Assembly (NCBI RefSeq): GCF_009938225.1 | Contig: NZ_AP019657.1 | Location: 2,914,001-2,978,000, forward strand | Direction of reading: 5' to 3' | DNA: 64,000 bases | Source of the DNA: Vibrio ponticus | GTDB taxonomy: Bacteria > Pseudomonadota > Gammaproteobacteria > Enterobacterales > Vibrionaceae | Shown: in pieces, positions 43,390 through 54,033 of the stretch | Layout of the letters: every line of letters begins with the position of its first letter | Position numbering within the stretch: position 1 is the first letter of the stretch | Translations under genes and position numbers: made by a program | The notes under the pieces: model-generated | What the model was told of the DNA's origin: nothing | Database searches by the model: none | Seen by the model: only the letters and a program-made list of their open reading frames with translations

Positions 43390-43663
43390 AGGTGCTCCTT
43401 GTGATAAGTTTTTGTAGGGATTTTGTAAGAATGTTTTAATTTTTATATGTTAACCATGCTAGCAACGGACCTTCAATAAAACAGGGGTATAGCTCAAAAT
43501 TTGCCCATAATTTTTCTAAGGTTTTAGGTGACTCGTCACATATTGCCACGACTATTTTATCGTGTGCGCAAACAGTTGCGCTAGATCAAATAGATTATTA
43601 ATGTGTAGAAATTAAGTATAGCGTGCGGTGCTAATGAAGCCTGTTATGGCGGGGTTTTAGGCA
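43390..43663 (-). other. pckA promoter region with palindromes
   Basis: No gene. It holds two notable symmetric sites: GTGACTCGTCAC (about 43528-43540) and GCGCAA ACAG TTGCGC (43566-43581). Neither fits the standard CRP spacing. They may bind a regulator of pckA; none is identified. Confidence 0.45.
43566..43581. promoter_or_regulatory. perfect inverted repeat upstream of pckA
   Basis: GCGCAA-ACAG-TTGCGC is a 6+4+6 perfect dyad about 180 bp upstream of the pckA start. This is a plausible operator; the binding protein is unknown. Confidence 0.4.
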
Positions 43664-43689
43664 TAAAAAAAGCCAGCATAAAGCTGGCT
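43664..43689 (-). terminator. intrinsic terminator of hslR-hslO
   Basis: On the minus strand AGCCAGC TTTAT GCTGGCT is followed by TTTTTTT, 36 bp after the hslO stop. Confidence 0.92.
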
Positions 43690-43725
43690 ATAGAATTATT
43701 TTATCGACTTGATAATCAATGCAAA

Positions 43726-44616
43726 TTAATGAATTGTTTTGTTACCATTTTCTGCATCGATGAATAGCTCAGACACCTGCGCTTCATCGAACGAGTATGT
43801 TGTGCCACAGTAATCACAATGTAAAGACACTGTGCCGGACTCTGCCAAAATGTCATTAATTTCAGCACGGTCGACGGTAATGATTGCCGCGCCACTGCGC
43901 TCGCGTGAACAACCACAGTGGAACGCCACTGGTTGCGGTTCAAATAGGCGAACTTTGTCTTGGTTGTATAGGCGGTAAAGTAGCTCTTCCGCACTTAAAC
44001 CAAACAGCTCTTCATTTTTCACTGTGTTAGTCAGTTGCTCAAGATGCTCGAAGTCATCTGGCGTACCTGTGCCGTCAGGCATCACTTGGATCAGCATACC
44101 CGCAGCGTGCGCTTTGCCTTCAAATTCACCAGTGCGAATCCACAGGCGCGTTTTTAGCTGCTCTGAGTTAGCGAAGTAGTTTTCGATAACTTGCGTTAGG
44201 TTCTCACCTTCAAGACCAACCACACCTTGGTAGCGTTCGCCTTTCTTCGGTTCGATAGTGATCACTAGGTAACCTTTACCCATCATCTCGTGCAGTGTTG
44301 CGTCATCAGCGATGTCGCCTTCCCAGCGAGCCACACCACGGATCTTTTGATCGTGGTCGCCGTTGATAACCGCAAGCGATACTGGACCGTCACCTTGCAG
44401 TTGAATCGTGATAGAGCCTTCAAACTTAAGTGTTGCGGTTAGTAGCGTGGTCGAAACCAGTAGCTCACCAAGTAGCTTTTGCAGTGCTACTGGGTATTCC
44501 TTGCTAGCGATAATTCGTTGGTATGCTTCATCCAGTTGCACCATTTCGCCACGTACTGATAGTTCTTCAAATAGGTAGCGGTTTAAAACATTGTTCTTGA
44601 TTACAGTATCAGTCAT
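43726..44616 (-). CDS. hslO: redox-regulated chaperone Hsp33
   Basis: Hsp33 is a zinc-controlled holdase activated by oxidative unfolding. The 296-aa protein has the N-terminal core with [14 protein letters not shown] and [11 protein letters not shown], and the C-terminal zinc switch with FHCGCSRER and [12 protein letters not shown], giving the four conserved cysteines (CxC...CxxC). The length is normal. It is encoded 14 bp after hslR in the usual heat-shock pair. Confidence 0.97.
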   Translation of the reverse strand: MTDTVIKNNVLNRYLFEELSVRGEMVQLDEAYQRIIASKEYPVALQKLLGELLVSTTLLTATLKFEGSITIQLQGDGPVSLAVINGDHDQKIRGVARWEGDIADDATLHEMMGKGYLVITIEPKKGERYQGVVGLEGENLTQVIENYFANSEQLKTRLWIRTGEFEGKAHAAGMLIQVMPDGTGTPDDFEHLEQLTNTVKNEELFGLSAEELLYRLYNQDKVRLFEPQPVAFHCGCSRERSGAAIITVDRAEINDILAESGTVSLHCDYCGTTYSFDEAQVSELFIDAENGNKTIH

Positions 44617-44630
44617 TTGGAGAGTCCAAC

Positions 44631-45017
44631 TTATTGATGTTTAAACTTGATAATATCGCGGCGCTGTTTCTTATCAGGGCGGCGATCTGGGCTAGGGTTG
44701 TGCGCATTCAGTTTGCGTTGTAGCGCGTGTTCTTCGCGCTTGGCAACACTGGCTGCGGTTTCAGTGTAGAGGGTTTGAGCTTCAGGTGCGCCACGGCGCT
44801 GACCAGAGATCTTCTCAATAGTCACTGTCTTTTCTTCATTACCTTGACGCAAGGTAATCACGGCACCTAGCTCAACAATTTTACTTGGTTTGCTTCGTTG
44901 TCCATTATAATGGACTTTGCCGCCATCAACCATATTTCGTGCAATTGAACGCGTTTTGTAAAAACGTGCCGCCCAGAGCCATTTGTCTAATCTTACTGCT
45001 TCTGCTGGGGAACTCAT
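44631..45017 (-). CDS. hslR: ribosome-associated heat shock protein Hsp15
   Basis: Hsp15 binds stalled 50S subunits carrying peptidyl-tRNA. The 128-aa protein has an S4-like RNA-binding domain ([20 protein letters not shown], then [20 protein letters not shown]) and a basic C-terminal tail ([17 protein letters not shown]). It is the promoter-proximal gene of the hslR-hslO pair and diverges from the T2SS operon across a 229-bp gap that has no obvious gene. Confidence 0.95.
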   Translation of the reverse strand: MSSPAEAVRLDKWLWAARFYKTRSIARNMVDGGKVHYNGQRSKPSKIVELGAVITLRQGNEEKTVTIEKISGQRRGAPEAQTLYTETAASVAKREEHALQRKLNAHNPSPDRRPDKKQRRDIIKFKHQ

Positions 45018-45246
45018 CTCGCTCTCTACCCTCTAACTAGCTCGAATATCGCCCATACAATGGTGATGTGGAGCCCATTTTTCAAGTTAACGGTTAAAAT
45101 TTAATTAACATCCGAGTTTGTAGGAATCTTTTTTATATAGCCCAATTCTATAGTTTGTTAGAATTATCGGTTACTGGTCATATAGATAACCCCATTGCAC
45201 TGAAATCGCATGACCAAGTTGAACACCCAGTTATCAAGGAAATCCA

Positions 45247-46107
45247 GTGAAGCTCAGCTCTAGTTCTCCAGTTTTACAAAAGCTAATTGCCAATCAAGCG
45301 CGCGTGAGTGCTTTATTGACGATCACCTTATTGTTGCTTACCGCATGGATTCTAGGTCGCTTGATTTGGTTCCCTTATCAGCAAACGCAAATCACCCCGT
45401 GGAAAGCGAGCGCCTCAGCAAGCCAAGCCGCCGATGTTCGCTTGGATACCGCAAACCTGTACAACAGCCACCTGTTTGGCGAGTACAAAGCGGCAGTGAA
45501 ACCCGTGGTAAAACAGAAGCTGGAAGATGCGCCAAAGAGCCGTCTTAACGTGGTCGTGGTGGGTGTGGTCACCAGTACTAATCCGCAAAAGAGTTTGGCT
45601 GTGGTGGCAAAAGGTGGCAAACAGGCGACCTACGGCATTAACGAAACCATTGAAGGCACGCGTGCGAAATTAGTGCAAGTGCAGTCAGATCGCATCATTG
45701 TCGATAACGCAGGGCGTAACGAAACCGTGATGCTTGAAGGGCTAAAATATGCAGCCCCAGTGCAAAAAGCGCAGCCTAAGGCGGCAAATAACCTAGATAA
45801 AGGCAAGCTTGATCAGATCCGTGCTGAGATCACCAGCAACCCACAACAGATTTTCCAATATGTTCGCATGTCGCAATTAAAGCGTGATGGTGATGTCGCC
45901 GGTTATCGACTTAGCCCAGGCAAAAGCCGCGAACTGTTTGACTCGGTAGGCTTAAAAGAGGGCGATGTTGCCACTCATTTAAATGGACAAGACTTACGCA
46001 ACGCGGCGGCGATGGGTGAGATCTTTAAGAGCCTATCGGAATTAACCGAACTGAATTTGACCGTAGAGCGTGATGGACAACCCTACGATATCTATATCGA
46101 ATTGTAA
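45247..46107 (+). CDS. gspC: type II secretion protein GspC
   Basis: GspC (EpsC) is the inner-membrane clamp that links the secretin to the pseudopilus platform. The 286-aa protein has one TM helix (about 20-42), the HR domain (about 85-170, beginning LFGEYKAAV) and a C-terminal PDZ-like domain (about 190-286; YRLSPGKSRELFDSVGLKEGD). The start is GTG, with AAGGAA upstream. It is the first gene of a complete gspC-N operon. Confidence 0.94.
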   Translation: MKLSSSSPVLQKLIANQARVSALLTITLLLLTAWILGRLIWFPYQQTQITPWKASASASQAADVRLDTANLYNSHLFGEYKAAVKPVVKQKLEDAPKSRLNVVVVGVVTSTNPQKSLAVVAKGGKQATYGINETIEGTRAKLVQVQSDRIIVDNAGRNETVMLEGLKYAAPVQKAQPKAANNLDKGKLDQIRAEITSNPQQIFQYVRMSQLKRDGDVAGYRLSPGKSRELFDSVGLKEGDVATHLNGQDLRNAAAMGEIFKSLSELTELNLTVERDGQPYDIYIEL

Positions 46108-46141
46108 TACGCGCAGAGAATTATCCTTTGAGGAGTAAAAA

Positions 46142-48157
46142 GTGAAGCATTGGCTTAAAAAAAGCGCATGGTTATTGGCGGCATCTTTAGCTGCCTCTCC
46201 GATGGCAACCGCGAGCGAATACAGTGCCAGTTTTAAAGGCACCGATATTCAAGAATTCATCAATATCGTTGGTCGCAATCTAGAGAAAACCATCATTGTT
46301 GATCCATCTGTGCGTGGCAAAATTGATGTTCGCAGCTACGACACGCTCACCGAGGATCAATACTACAGCTTCTTCCTCAATGTTTTAGAAGTGTATGGCT
46401 ATGCCGTGGTGGAAATGGACAATGGCGTCATTAAGGTTATCAAATCGAAAGACGCTAAGACTTCTGCCATTCCAGTCGTGGGCGACGGTAACGTCAAAGG
46501 TGACGAAGTCGTCACGCGCGTGGTTGCGGTACGTAACGTGTCAGTGCGTGAGCTGTCACCATTGCTGCGTCAGCTAAACGACAACGCTGGCGCGGGTAAC
46601 GTGGTTCACTATGACCCTGCCAATATTATTCTTATCACCGGTCGCGCGGCGGTAGTCAACCGTCTGGCTGACATCATTAAGCGCGTTGACCAAGCGGGCG
46701 ATAAAGAAATTGAGCTGGTGGAGCTAAACAACGCTTCGGCAGCTGAAATGGTGCGCATTGTTGATGCCCTGAATAAAACCGACAACAAGAATACCCCAGA
46801 ATTTCTGCAACCTAAGCTGGTAGCCGATGACCGTACTAACTCTGTGTTGATCTCGGGTGACCCTCAGGTGCGCAAGCGTCTGCGTAAGCTTATCCAACAG
46901 CTTGATGTTGAGATGGCAACCAAAGGTAACAACCAAGTGGTGTACCTGAAATACGCCAAAGCCGAAGAGCTGGTGGATGTGCTGAAAGGCGTATCAGACA
47001 ACCTACAGGCTGAGAAATCAGCCGGCTCGAAGAATAGTCGTTCAGCAAACGATGAAGTGGTGATTGCGGCGCACGCGGCAACCAATGCGTTGGTGATCAC
47101 AGCGCCACCATCGATCATGAGTGCGTTACAAAACGTGATTGCGCAGTTGGATATTCGCCGTGCACAAGTATTGATTGAAGCGCTGATTGTGGAAATGGCA
47201 GAAGGCGACGGCATCAATTTAGGTGTGCAGTGGGGCTCGCTAGAGACCGGTGCGGTGGTGCAGTACAGCAATACGCAAGCACCAATTGGTCAAGTTCTAG
47301 TAGGCTTAGAAGAAGCGGGCGATCAAACCAGCACCGAATACTACACAGATAGTAACGGTGATCGTGTTCCTTATCAGGTTACCGAGTCCGGCGACTACAG
47401 CACGCTAGCGTCAGCATTAACTGGTGTGAATGGTGCGGCAGTGAGCTTAGTGATGGGTGACTGGACCGCGCTACTGACAGCGGTATCGACAGACTCAAAC
47501 TCAAACATTCTTTCTTCACCAAGCATTACTGTGATGGATAACGGCGAAGCGTCATTTATTGTGGGTGAAGAAGTGCCAGTATTGACCGGCTCAACGGCGG
47601 GTTCAAACAACGACAACCCATTCCAAACCGTCGATCGTAAAGAAGTGGGTATCAAGCTTAAAGTAGTGCCACAGATCAACGAAGGCAACTCAGTACAACT
47701 GAACATTGAGCAAGAAGTATCGAACGTTCTGGGCGCAAATGGTGCCGTGGACGTACGTTTTGCTAAGCGTCAATTGAACACCTCGGTGATTGTTGAAGAT
47801 GGTCAAATGATTGTACTGGGTGGTTTGATTGATGAGCGCGCACTCGAGAGCGAATCAAAAGTGCCGCTGCTGGGTGATATTCCAGTACTGGGTCACCTGT
47901 TTAAATCAACCAGCACTCAAGTTGAGAAGAAAAACCTGATGGTGTTCATTAAGCCAACCATTATTCGTGATGGCGTGACGGCTGATGGCATTACTCAGCG
48001 TAAATACAACTTTATCCGTGCAGAGCAGCTGTACAAGTCTGAGCAAGGCTTAAAGCTGATGGATGACAGCCACATTCCAGTGCTGCCTGAGTTTGGTCAA
48101 GAGCGTCAGCACCCGGCTGAAATTCAAGCCTTTATCGATCAGATGGAAAGCAAGTAA
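46142..48157 (+). CDS. gspD: type II secretion secretin GspD
   Basis: GspD forms the outer-membrane channel. The 671-aa protein has a signal peptide (to about residue 25), an N0 domain ([18 protein letters not shown]), N1-N3 ring domains with repeated [11 protein letters not shown] and [17 protein letters not shown] helices, and the secretin core ([44 protein letters not shown]). A C-terminal S-domain-like tail with helical character follows. The start is GTG, with GAGGAG upstream. The stop overlaps the gspE start. Confidence 0.97.
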   Translation: MKHWLKKSAWLLAASLAASPMATASEYSASFKGTDIQEFINIVGRNLEKTIIVDPSVRGKIDVRSYDTLTEDQYYSFFLNVLEVYGYAVVEMDNGVIKVIKSKDAKTSAIPVVGDGNVKGDEVVTRVVAVRNVSVRELSPLLRQLNDNAGAGNVVHYDPANIILITGRAAVVNRLADIIKRVDQAGDKEIELVELNNASAAEMVRIVDALNKTDNKNTPEFLQPKLVADDRTNSVLISGDPQVRKRLRKLIQQLDVEMATKGNNQVVYLKYAKAEELVDVLKGVSDNLQAEKSAGSKNSRSANDEVVIAAHAATNALVITAPPSIMSALQNVIAQLDIRRAQVLIEALIVEMAEGDGINLGVQWGSLETGAVVQYSNTQAPIGQVLVGLEEAGDQTSTEYYTDSNGDRVPYQVTESGDYSTLASALTGVNGAAVSLVMGDWTALLTAVSTDSNSNILSSPSITVMDNGEASFIVGEEVPVLTGSTAGSNNDNPFQTVDRKEVGIKLKVVPQINEGNSVQLNIEQEVSNVLGANGAVDVRFAKRQLNTSVIVEDGQMIVLGGLIDERALESESKVPLLGDIPVLGHLFKSTSTQVEKKNLMVFIKPTIIRDGVTADGITQRKYNFIRAEQLYKSEQGLKLMDDSHIPVLPEFGQERQHPAEIQAFIDQMESK

Positions 48158-49647
48158 TGATGGATATGCCGCTCACGACCGTGCAGCGCCGTCTGCCATT
48201 CAGTTTTGCTAAGCGCTTTAACTTGGTGCTGGAGCATGACGTGCAAGGTGCGACCTTGTTTTACGTTGCCCCTTTGGCGATTGAAGCGCTACTGGAAGTT
48301 AAACGTGCGATTTCTGCTGACTTTGCCTTGCAAGCGGTGACCCAGGATGAGTTTGAGAAAAAACTCACCCAAGCTTACCAACGTGATTCTTCGGAAGCGC
48401 GTCAGTTAATGGAAGATATCGGCGCTGACAGCGACGATTTCTTCTCACTGGCGGAAGATTTACCGCAAGATGCAGACTTGCTGGAATCAGAAGACGATGC
48501 GCCAATCATCAAATTGATCAACGCCATGTTGGGCGAAGCGATCAAAGAAGGTGCATCGGATATTCATATCGAAACCTTTGAGAAGAGCCTGTCGATTCGT
48601 TTCCGTGTCGATGGTGTGTTACGTGATGTGCTTTCGCCAAGTCGTAAGCTCGCGCCACTGTTGGTGTCGCGCGTGAAGGTTATGGCGCGTTTGGATATTG
48701 CCGAGAAGCGCGTACCACAAGATGGTCGTATCTCGCTGCGCATAGGTGGACGAGCGGTGGACGTGCGTGTTTCAACCATGCCATCGTCACACGGTGAGCG
48801 CGTGGTAATGCGTCTATTAGATAAGAACGCGACGCGTCTTGATCTGCACAGCTTGGGCATGAAGCCACATACCTATCAGCAGTTCCGCACCATGATTGAG
48901 CGCCCACACGGCATCATCTTGGTCACCGGTCCGACCGGTTCAGGTAAATCGACCACGCTATACGCCGGTCTACAAGAGCTGAATAGCAACGAGCGCAATA
49001 TTCTCACCGTTGAAGACCCAATCGAATTTGATATCGACGGTATCGGTCAAACCCAAGTAAACCCGAAAGTGGACATGACCTTTGCGCGTGGCTTACGTGC
49101 GATTTTGCGTCAAGACCCGGACGTGGTGATGGTGGGTGAGATCCGTGACTTAGAAACCGCGCAAATTGCGGTTCAAGCCTCGCTGACCGGTCACTTGGTG
49201 ATGTCGACGTTGCACACCAATACCGCGATTGGTGCTATCACTCGTTTGCGTGATATGGGCATCGAACCATTCTTGATTTCGTCATCACTGCTTGGTGTAT
49301 TGGCGCAGCGTTTAGTGCGCACGCTATGTTCATGTAAGCAGCCATACTCAGCCGATGCGGCGCAGAAAGCGCTGTTTGGTCTGAGCAGTGAGCAAGAGCT
49401 GACTCTCTACAAGCCACAGGGTTGTGAGAAGTGTAGTGGTAAAGGCTACCGCGGTCGTTCTGGTATTTATGAACTGCTGGTGGTGGATGAACAAGTGCAA
49501 GAGCTGATCCACAATGAAGCGGGTGAGCAGGCGATTGAAAAAGCGATTCGTGGCAAGACGCCAGCGATCCGCGATGATGGTTTAGAGAAAGTGCGCCAAG
49601 GCGTGACCTCACTTGAGGAAGTGATGCGAGTGACTAAGGAAGGCTAA
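48157..49647 (+). CDS. gspE: type II secretion ATPase GspE
   Basis: GspE powers pseudopilus assembly on the cytoplasmic face. The 496-aa protein shows the N1E and N2E regions, the conserved [21 protein letters not shown], the Walker [11 protein letters not shown] (about residue 258), the Asp box, Walker [12 protein letters not shown] and the His box STLHTN. The zinc-binding insert has four Cys, but the first pair is CSC (in LCSCKQPY) rather than the usual CxxC, with the second pair CEKC. The start overlaps the gspD stop. Confidence 0.96.
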   Translation: MMDMPLTTVQRRLPFSFAKRFNLVLEHDVQGATLFYVAPLAIEALLEVKRAISADFALQAVTQDEFEKKLTQAYQRDSSEARQLMEDIGADSDDFFSLAEDLPQDADLLESEDDAPIIKLINAMLGEAIKEGASDIHIETFEKSLSIRFRVDGVLRDVLSPSRKLAPLLVSRVKVMARLDIAEKRVPQDGRISLRIGGRAVDVRVSTMPSSHGERVVMRLLDKNATRLDLHSLGMKPHTYQQFRTMIERPHGIILVTGPTGSGKSTTLYAGLQELNSNERNILTVEDPIEFDIDGIGQTQVNPKVDMTFARGLRAILRQDPDVVMVGEIRDLETAQIAVQASLTGHLVMSTLHTNTAIGAITRLRDMGIEPFLISSSLLGVLAQRLVRTLCSCKQPYSADAAQKALFGLSSEQELTLYKPQGCEKCSGKGYRGRSGIYELLVVDEQVQELIHNEAGEQAIEKAIRGKTPAIRDDGLEKVRQGVTSLEEVMRVTKEG

Positions 49648-50882
49648 TGGCGGCGTTTGAATATAAAGCGCTCAATGCGAAGGGCAAGTCACAAAAAGGG
49701 GTTATCGAAGGCGATAATGCTCGCCAAGTGCGTGCGCGACTGAAAGAGCAAGGTTTGGTGCCAATTGAAGTAGTGCCGACTCAAGCCAAACAGTCAGCCA
49801 GTGCGGGGAAGCCGAGCGCATCATCGGCGCTTACCTTTAAGCGTGGTTTAAGCACCCCGGATTTAGCGCTGATCACTCGTCAGCTGTCGACCTTAGTGCA
49901 ATCTGGTATGCCCTTGGAAGAGTGTTTGCGTGCGGTATCTGAGCAATCAGAAAAGCCGCGCATTCGCACTATGTTATTGGCAGTTCGCGCCAAAGTTGTT
50001 GAAGGTCATACCTTAGCGGATGGCTTTGGTGATTACCCGCATATCTTTGATGAGCTGTTTCGTTCCATGGTGGCGGCGGGCGAAAAGTCCGGGCACCTAG
50101 ATAGCGTCCTTGAGCGTTTGGCAGACTATGCAGAAAATCGCCAAAAGATGCGCAGTAAACTGCAACAAGCCTTGATTTACCCAGTGGTACTGGTGGTGTT
50201 TGCCATCAGCATCGTGGCGTTCTTGCTTGCCTCGGTGGTGCCAAAGATTGTCGGTCAGTTTATTCAAATGGGGCAAGAACTGCCGTTCTCGACTCAAATC
50301 CTGATTTCAGCGAGTAATTTTGTACAGAACTGGTGGATTCACTTGGCACTTGGTTTTATTGCCATCGCTTATTTGTGCCGTTTTGCTTTGTCGAAAAAGA
50401 GCATTCGTCTGCGCTGGGACCGCAAAGTGATTGGTATGCCAGTGATTGGCAAAATTGCGCGCGGTTTAAATACCGCCCGCTTTGCACGTACCCTATCGAT
50501 TTGTACCTCAAGCTCGATCCCGATTCTAGAGGGGATGCGCGTGGCAGTGGATGTGATGTCCAATCAGTATGTGAAGCAGCAAGTGCTGTTAGCGGCTGAC
50601 CACGTACGCGAAGGCGCAAGTCTGCGTAAATCTTTGGAGCAAACCAAACTATTTCCACCTATGATGCTGCATATGATTGCGTCTGGTGAACAGAGTGGTG
50701 AATTGGAAGGCATGCTGACTCGTGCCGCAGATAACCAAGACGCTAACTTTGAATCTATGGTCAATATTTCGCTTGGCATTTTTACCCCACTGATGATTGC
50801 TGTTATGGCGGGGTTAGTGCTGTTTATCGTGATGGCAACCATGATGCCAATTTTGGAAATGAATAACTTAATGAGTGGTTAA
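49647..50882 (+). CDS. gspF: type II secretion inner-membrane protein GspF
   Basis: GspF is the polytopic platform protein that works with GspE. The 411-aa protein begins [20 protein letters not shown] and has two T2SSF domains (around RQLSTLVQSGMPLEECL, then RFARTLSICTSSSIPILEGM), each followed by hydrophobic segments; about three TM helices are visible. The start overlaps the gspE stop (TAATGG). Confidence 0.96.
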   Translation: MAAFEYKALNAKGKSQKGVIEGDNARQVRARLKEQGLVPIEVVPTQAKQSASAGKPSASSALTFKRGLSTPDLALITRQLSTLVQSGMPLEECLRAVSEQSEKPRIRTMLLAVRAKVVEGHTLADGFGDYPHIFDELFRSMVAAGEKSGHLDSVLERLADYAENRQKMRSKLQQALIYPVVLVVFAISIVAFLLASVVPKIVGQFIQMGQELPFSTQILISASNFVQNWWIHLALGFIAIAYLCRFALSKKSIRLRWDRKVIGMPVIGKIARGLNTARFARTLSICTSSSIPILEGMRVAVDVMSNQYVKQQVLLAADHVREGASLRKSLEQTKLFPPMMLHMIASGEQSGELEGMLTRAADNQDANFESMVNISLGIFTPLMIAVMAGLVLFIVMATMMPILEMNNLMSG

Positions 50883-50916
50883 TCCACCTCGCTCAGTTGT
50901 GTTATTGGAGAAAACA

Positions 50917-51363
50917 ATGAAAAACCAACACAAGAAAAAACAATCCGGCTTTACCTTGCTAGAACTGATGGTTGTGGTAGTGATCCTCGGCATTTTGGCG
51001 AGTGTGGTTGCACCAAACCTATTGGGTAGCAAAGATACCGCTTCACAAAAGAAAGCGGCTGTGGATATTAAAGCGTTAGAAACTGCGCTGGATACTTACC
51101 GCTTGAATCACAATGTTTACCCAACTACCGATCAAGGTTTGGAAGCATTAGTGACTGAGCCAAGCAACCCAACGCCACGCAACTATCCAAAAGATGGTTA
51201 CATCAAGCGTCTGCCACAAGACCCATGGGGCAACGACTACCAGTACCTAAGCCCTGGTGACAAAGGTACAGTTGATATCTTCACCCTTGGTGCTGACGGT
51301 GAAGAAGGTGGCGAAGGTGTCAATGCCGATATCGGTAACTGGAACCTAGAAGACTTCCAGTAA
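50917..51363 (+). CDS. gspG: type II secretion major pseudopilin GspG
   Basis: GspG is the main subunit of the pseudopilus. The 148-aa precursor has a prepilin leader ending KKQSG before FTLLELMVVVVILGILASVV, with Glu at +5. The C-terminal part has the family's calcium-binding-type loop (ADGEEGGEGVNADIGNW). I start at ATG 50917 (MKNQHKKKQSG), with TTGGAG upstream; the longer upstream reading overlaps gspF and is not used. Confidence 0.96.
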   Translation: MKNQHKKKQSGFTLLELMVVVVILGILASVVAPNLLGSKDTASQKKAAVDIKALETALDTYRLNHNVYPTTDQGLEALVTEPSNPTPRNYPKDGYIKRLPQDPWGNDYQYLSPGDKGTVDIFTLGADGEEGGEGVNADIGNWNLEDFQ

Positions 51364-51435
51364 TCCTCATAGTCCCAGTGGCGACCGATGGTCGCCACTT
51401 TTAGCTTAATCTAGCCTGCTAGATCTCAGAGTCGA

Positions 51436-52035
51436 ATGTTTAAGAGCCAAATGCCTAAGAGTAAAGGTTTTACCTTATTAGAAGTGTTGTTGGTGGTCGC
51501 GTTGTTGGCTGTCACCGTTACCACGGTGGTATTTGCTCTACCTGATAATCAGCGTGATGAAGCGAAGCAGCAAGCCAGTGCGTTATGGCATCGTCTACAA
51601 CTGCTGAATGAAGAAGCGTTGCTCAGTGGGCGTGACTACGGGTTACGCGTCGATGAGAAGAAAGCGACCTACTATTTGCAACAGCTAGAGGAAAAAGGCT
51701 GGCAGAAGCTATCACTGGATCGCATCCCTTATGAAAGCAAGCTTCAAGAGGGCGTCGCGGTTAAGTTCACTTTAGGTGGCTCAGTATGGCAAGACCAAGA
51801 GCGACTGTTTGAGCCCACCTCTCTGTTTGATGAGGATATGTTTGCTGAGTTCGAAGAGCAGAAACAACTGCCTCAACCACAAGTGTTTTTTATGTCGAGT
51901 GGCGAAATTACCCCATTTTCTATTGCTATTTATCCCAGCGATGCTGATATCGAACAATCGGCATGGCAAGTAGTGGCAAAAGAAAATGGTCAAATCATCT
52001 TACTCGCTCCAGGAGAGCAAGATGAAGCGCAATGA
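51436..52035 (+). CDS. gspH: type II secretion minor pseudopilin GspH
   Basis: GspH is a minor pseudopilin. The 199-aa precursor has the leader MFKSQMPKSKG before FTLLEVLLVVALLAVTVTTV, with Glu at +5, and a C-terminal beta-rich domain. ATG 51436 or 51451 (MPKSKG) could start it; both have short-spaced AAGAG/AGAG sites. The 3' end overlaps gspI by 14 bp. About 70 bp separate it from gspG. Confidence 0.93.
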   Translation: MFKSQMPKSKGFTLLEVLLVVALLAVTVTTVVFALPDNQRDEAKQQASALWHRLQLLNEEALLSGRDYGLRVDEKKATYYLQQLEEKGWQKLSLDRIPYESKLQEGVAVKFTLGGSVWQDQERLFEPTSLFDEDMFAEFEEQKQLPQPQVFFMSSGEITPFSIAIYPSDADIEQSAWQVVAKENGQIILLAPGEQDEAQ

Positions 52036-52378
52036 ACGCGGGTTAACCCTGCTTGAAGTGTTGGTGGCATTAGCGATTTTTGCCATGTCTGCGATGGCGT
52101 TAATTCGTTCAGTCGGGCAGCACATCAACACCTTAACTTTAATGGAAGAGAAGACGTTTGCAGCAATGGTTGCCGATAACCAAATGGCAAAAGTGATGCT
52201 CAACCCGAAAGGGCTGCGTAAGCAGTCAGGCAAGGAGAAACTGGCGGATCGTGATTGGTTTTGGACCATCACTCCGGTTTCAACTCAGCAAAGTTTGATC
52301 CGCGCTTTCGATGTCGAAGTGGCGCGAGAAGCCAAAGGTGAAGCGATTATTTCGGTGAGAAGTTATGTGCCTAAATAA
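52022..52378 (+). CDS. gspI: type II secretion minor pseudopilin GspI
   Basis: The 118-aa precursor reads MKRNERG before LTLLEVLVALAIFAMSAM (Glu +5), then the family's VADNQMAKVML. ATG 52022 has CCAGGAGAG upstream inside gspH. It is part of the GspI-J-K tip complex. The 3' end overlaps gspJ by 14 bp. Confidence 0.95.
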   Translation: MKRNERGLTLLEVLVALAIFAMSAMALIRSVGQHINTLTLMEEKTFAAMVADNQMAKVMLNPKGLRKQSGKEKLADRDWFWTITPVSTQQSLIRAFDVEVAREAKGEAIISVRSYVPK

Positions 52379-53030
52379 AACGCCGTTGCGCACCACAGTG
52401 GCGAGTCGCCGCAAAGGCTTTACCTTAATTGAAGTGCTGATCGCGATGGCGATTTTTGCCTTTATGGCGATTGGCGCACAGCAGGTACTGAGCCAAGTTT
52501 ATCGCAGTAACGATATTTCTCAGCAGCGCAGCGAGCGGCTCAAAACCTTGCAGCGCACTTTAGTGTTTCTCGATAACGATTTTCGCCAAATGGCGCTGCG
52601 TCAGATGCGCACCAACGGTGAAGAGCCGAGTGACAAACTGATTGAATGGCGCGATTACTTATTGGATTCCGATGCGAAAGGCGTGATGTTTGCGCGCAGT
52701 GGTTGGCATAACCCTGCCCAGCAATTTCCCCGTGGCGAAGTGACTAAAGTGGGTTATCGAGTCAAAGATGGCGTGTTGGAGCGCATCTGGTGGTATTACA
52801 CCGATACGCCAGCAGGTCAACAGGGCGCAGAAATGCCATTGATTGATCAGGTTGAGAAGTTTGATTTGCGCTTTTTTGATGGTCAGCAGTGGAGCAATAC
52901 TTGGGATAAAACCTTTACGCTGCCTCAGGCGGTGGAAGTGGCTTTAACCTTTAAAGACTATGGTGAAATCAAGCGTATCTATCTCACCGGTGGCGGCAAG
53001 ATAGCCGTGGAGAGCAGCGATGAAGAGTAA
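52365..53030 (+). CDS. gspJ: type II secretion minor pseudopilin GspJ
   Basis: The 221-aa precursor reads MCLNKTPLRTTVASRRKG before FTLIEVLIAMAIFAFMA (Glu +5), followed by a mature domain typical of GspJ (ERLKTLQRTLVFLDNDFRQM and GMRF-like segments near the C-terminus). It overlaps gspI and gspK. Confidence 0.95.
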   Translation: MCLNKTPLRTTVASRRKGFTLIEVLIAMAIFAFMAIGAQQVLSQVYRSNDISQQRSERLKTLQRTLVFLDNDFRQMALRQMRTNGEEPSDKLIEWRDYLLDSDAKGVMFARSGWHNPAQQFPRGEVTKVGYRVKDGVLERIWWYYTDTPAGQQGAEMPLIDQVEKFDLRFFDGQQWSNTWDKTFTLPQAVEVALTFKDYGEIKRIYLTGGGKIAVESSDEE

Positions 53031-54033
53031 TCAGCGCGGCGTCGCGTTACTGATTGTGTTGCTGATACTGGCAATGATGACAGCGGTGGCTGCCACTATG
53101 TCTGAGCGTTTGTTTGGTCAATTTAAGCGTTCAGCGAACCAAGTGAATTACCAGCAAGCCTATTGGTATGCCATGGGGGCTGAAGCGCTGGCAATCGAGG
53201 GTATTGAGCAAAGTTATAAAGACAGCGATACCATTAACCTTTCTCAACATTGGGCAATAGAAGAGCAAAACTTTCCGCTTGATTATGGCAGCTTAACCGG
53301 GCGACTGATTGACCGCCAAGCGTGTTACAACCTCAATAGCTTGGTTGATACGCAAGCGCCGAGCAACTCGCAGCAGGCACCGTATGTGGTCAATGTACTG
53401 CAAGACTTGCTGAGCGAGTTGGAAGTTGACGAGTATGTAGCCGAAATCGTTGCCCATTCAGCATGGGAGTTTGTTGATCGCAACAACAACATTAACTCCG
53501 TTACTGGCGTTGAAGATAGCACTTACGAGGCGATGTCGCCGGACTATATGGCAGCCAATAGCGTATTGGCAGACGAAAGCGAGTTTCGCGCCATCAACCA
53601 AGTTTCTGGTGAAGTGATGGAGAAGGTGCGTCCCTATATTTGTGCACTGCCAACCTCGGAATTTCGCCTTAACGTTAACACTTTAATGCCTGAACAATCG
53701 GCATTGCTGGTGGCGATGTTTGCCAAGCAACTTAGCGAGAGTGACGCCAAAAGCGTATTAGAAAATCGCCCATTTGATGGCTGGGGAAGTGTTGATGACT
53801 TCCTTGCCGAGACACAAATTGCCGCGTTAAGCGATGCGGTAAAAAATGCAGCAAAAGGCTACCTCACAGTAGATAGCCGCTATTTTGAATTGGATGCACA
53901 AGTCGTAGTGAATGAATCGCGAGTGCGTATTCGCAGCTTACTATTTAGTGCCAATCGAGAAACTGCGACGGTGATAAGTCGTCGCTTTGGAGGAATCGGT
54001 GAGCGAGTATCTAATCGTTCGACTGAGCAATAA
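53020..54033 (+). CDS. gspK: type II secretion minor pseudopilin GspK
   Basis: GspK is the largest minor pseudopilin and caps the tip. The 337-aa precursor reads MKSNQRG before VALLIVLLILAMMTAVAATM. Unlike the other pseudopilins it lacks Glu at +5, as is usual for GspK. The large helical insert (LNSLVD...EFRAINQVSG) and a SAM-like region near VEATSDDFLAE-type helices fit the family. It overlaps gspJ by 11 bp and gspL by 35 bp. Confidence 0.95.
   Translation: MKSNQRGVALLIVLLILAMMTAVAATMSERLFGQFKRSANQVNYQQAYWYAMGAEALAIEGIEQSYKDSDTINLSQHWAIEEQNFPLDYGSLTGRLIDRQACYNLNSLVDTQAPSNSQQAPYVVNVLQDLLSELEVDEYVAEIVAHSAWEFVDRNNNINSVTGVEDSTYEAMSPDYMAANSVLADESEFRAINQVSGEVMEKVRPYICALPTSEFRLNVNTLMPEQSALLVAMFAKQLSESDAKSVLENRPFDGWGSVDDFLAETQIAALSDAVKNAAKGYLTVDSRYFELDAQVVVNESRVRIRSLLFSANRETATVISRRFGGIGERVSNRSTEQ

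Noticed and set aside
43528..43540. CRP site upstream of pckA
   Set aside because: The half-sites GTGAC and GTCAC are separated by 2 bp, not the 6 bp between TGTGA and TCACA.
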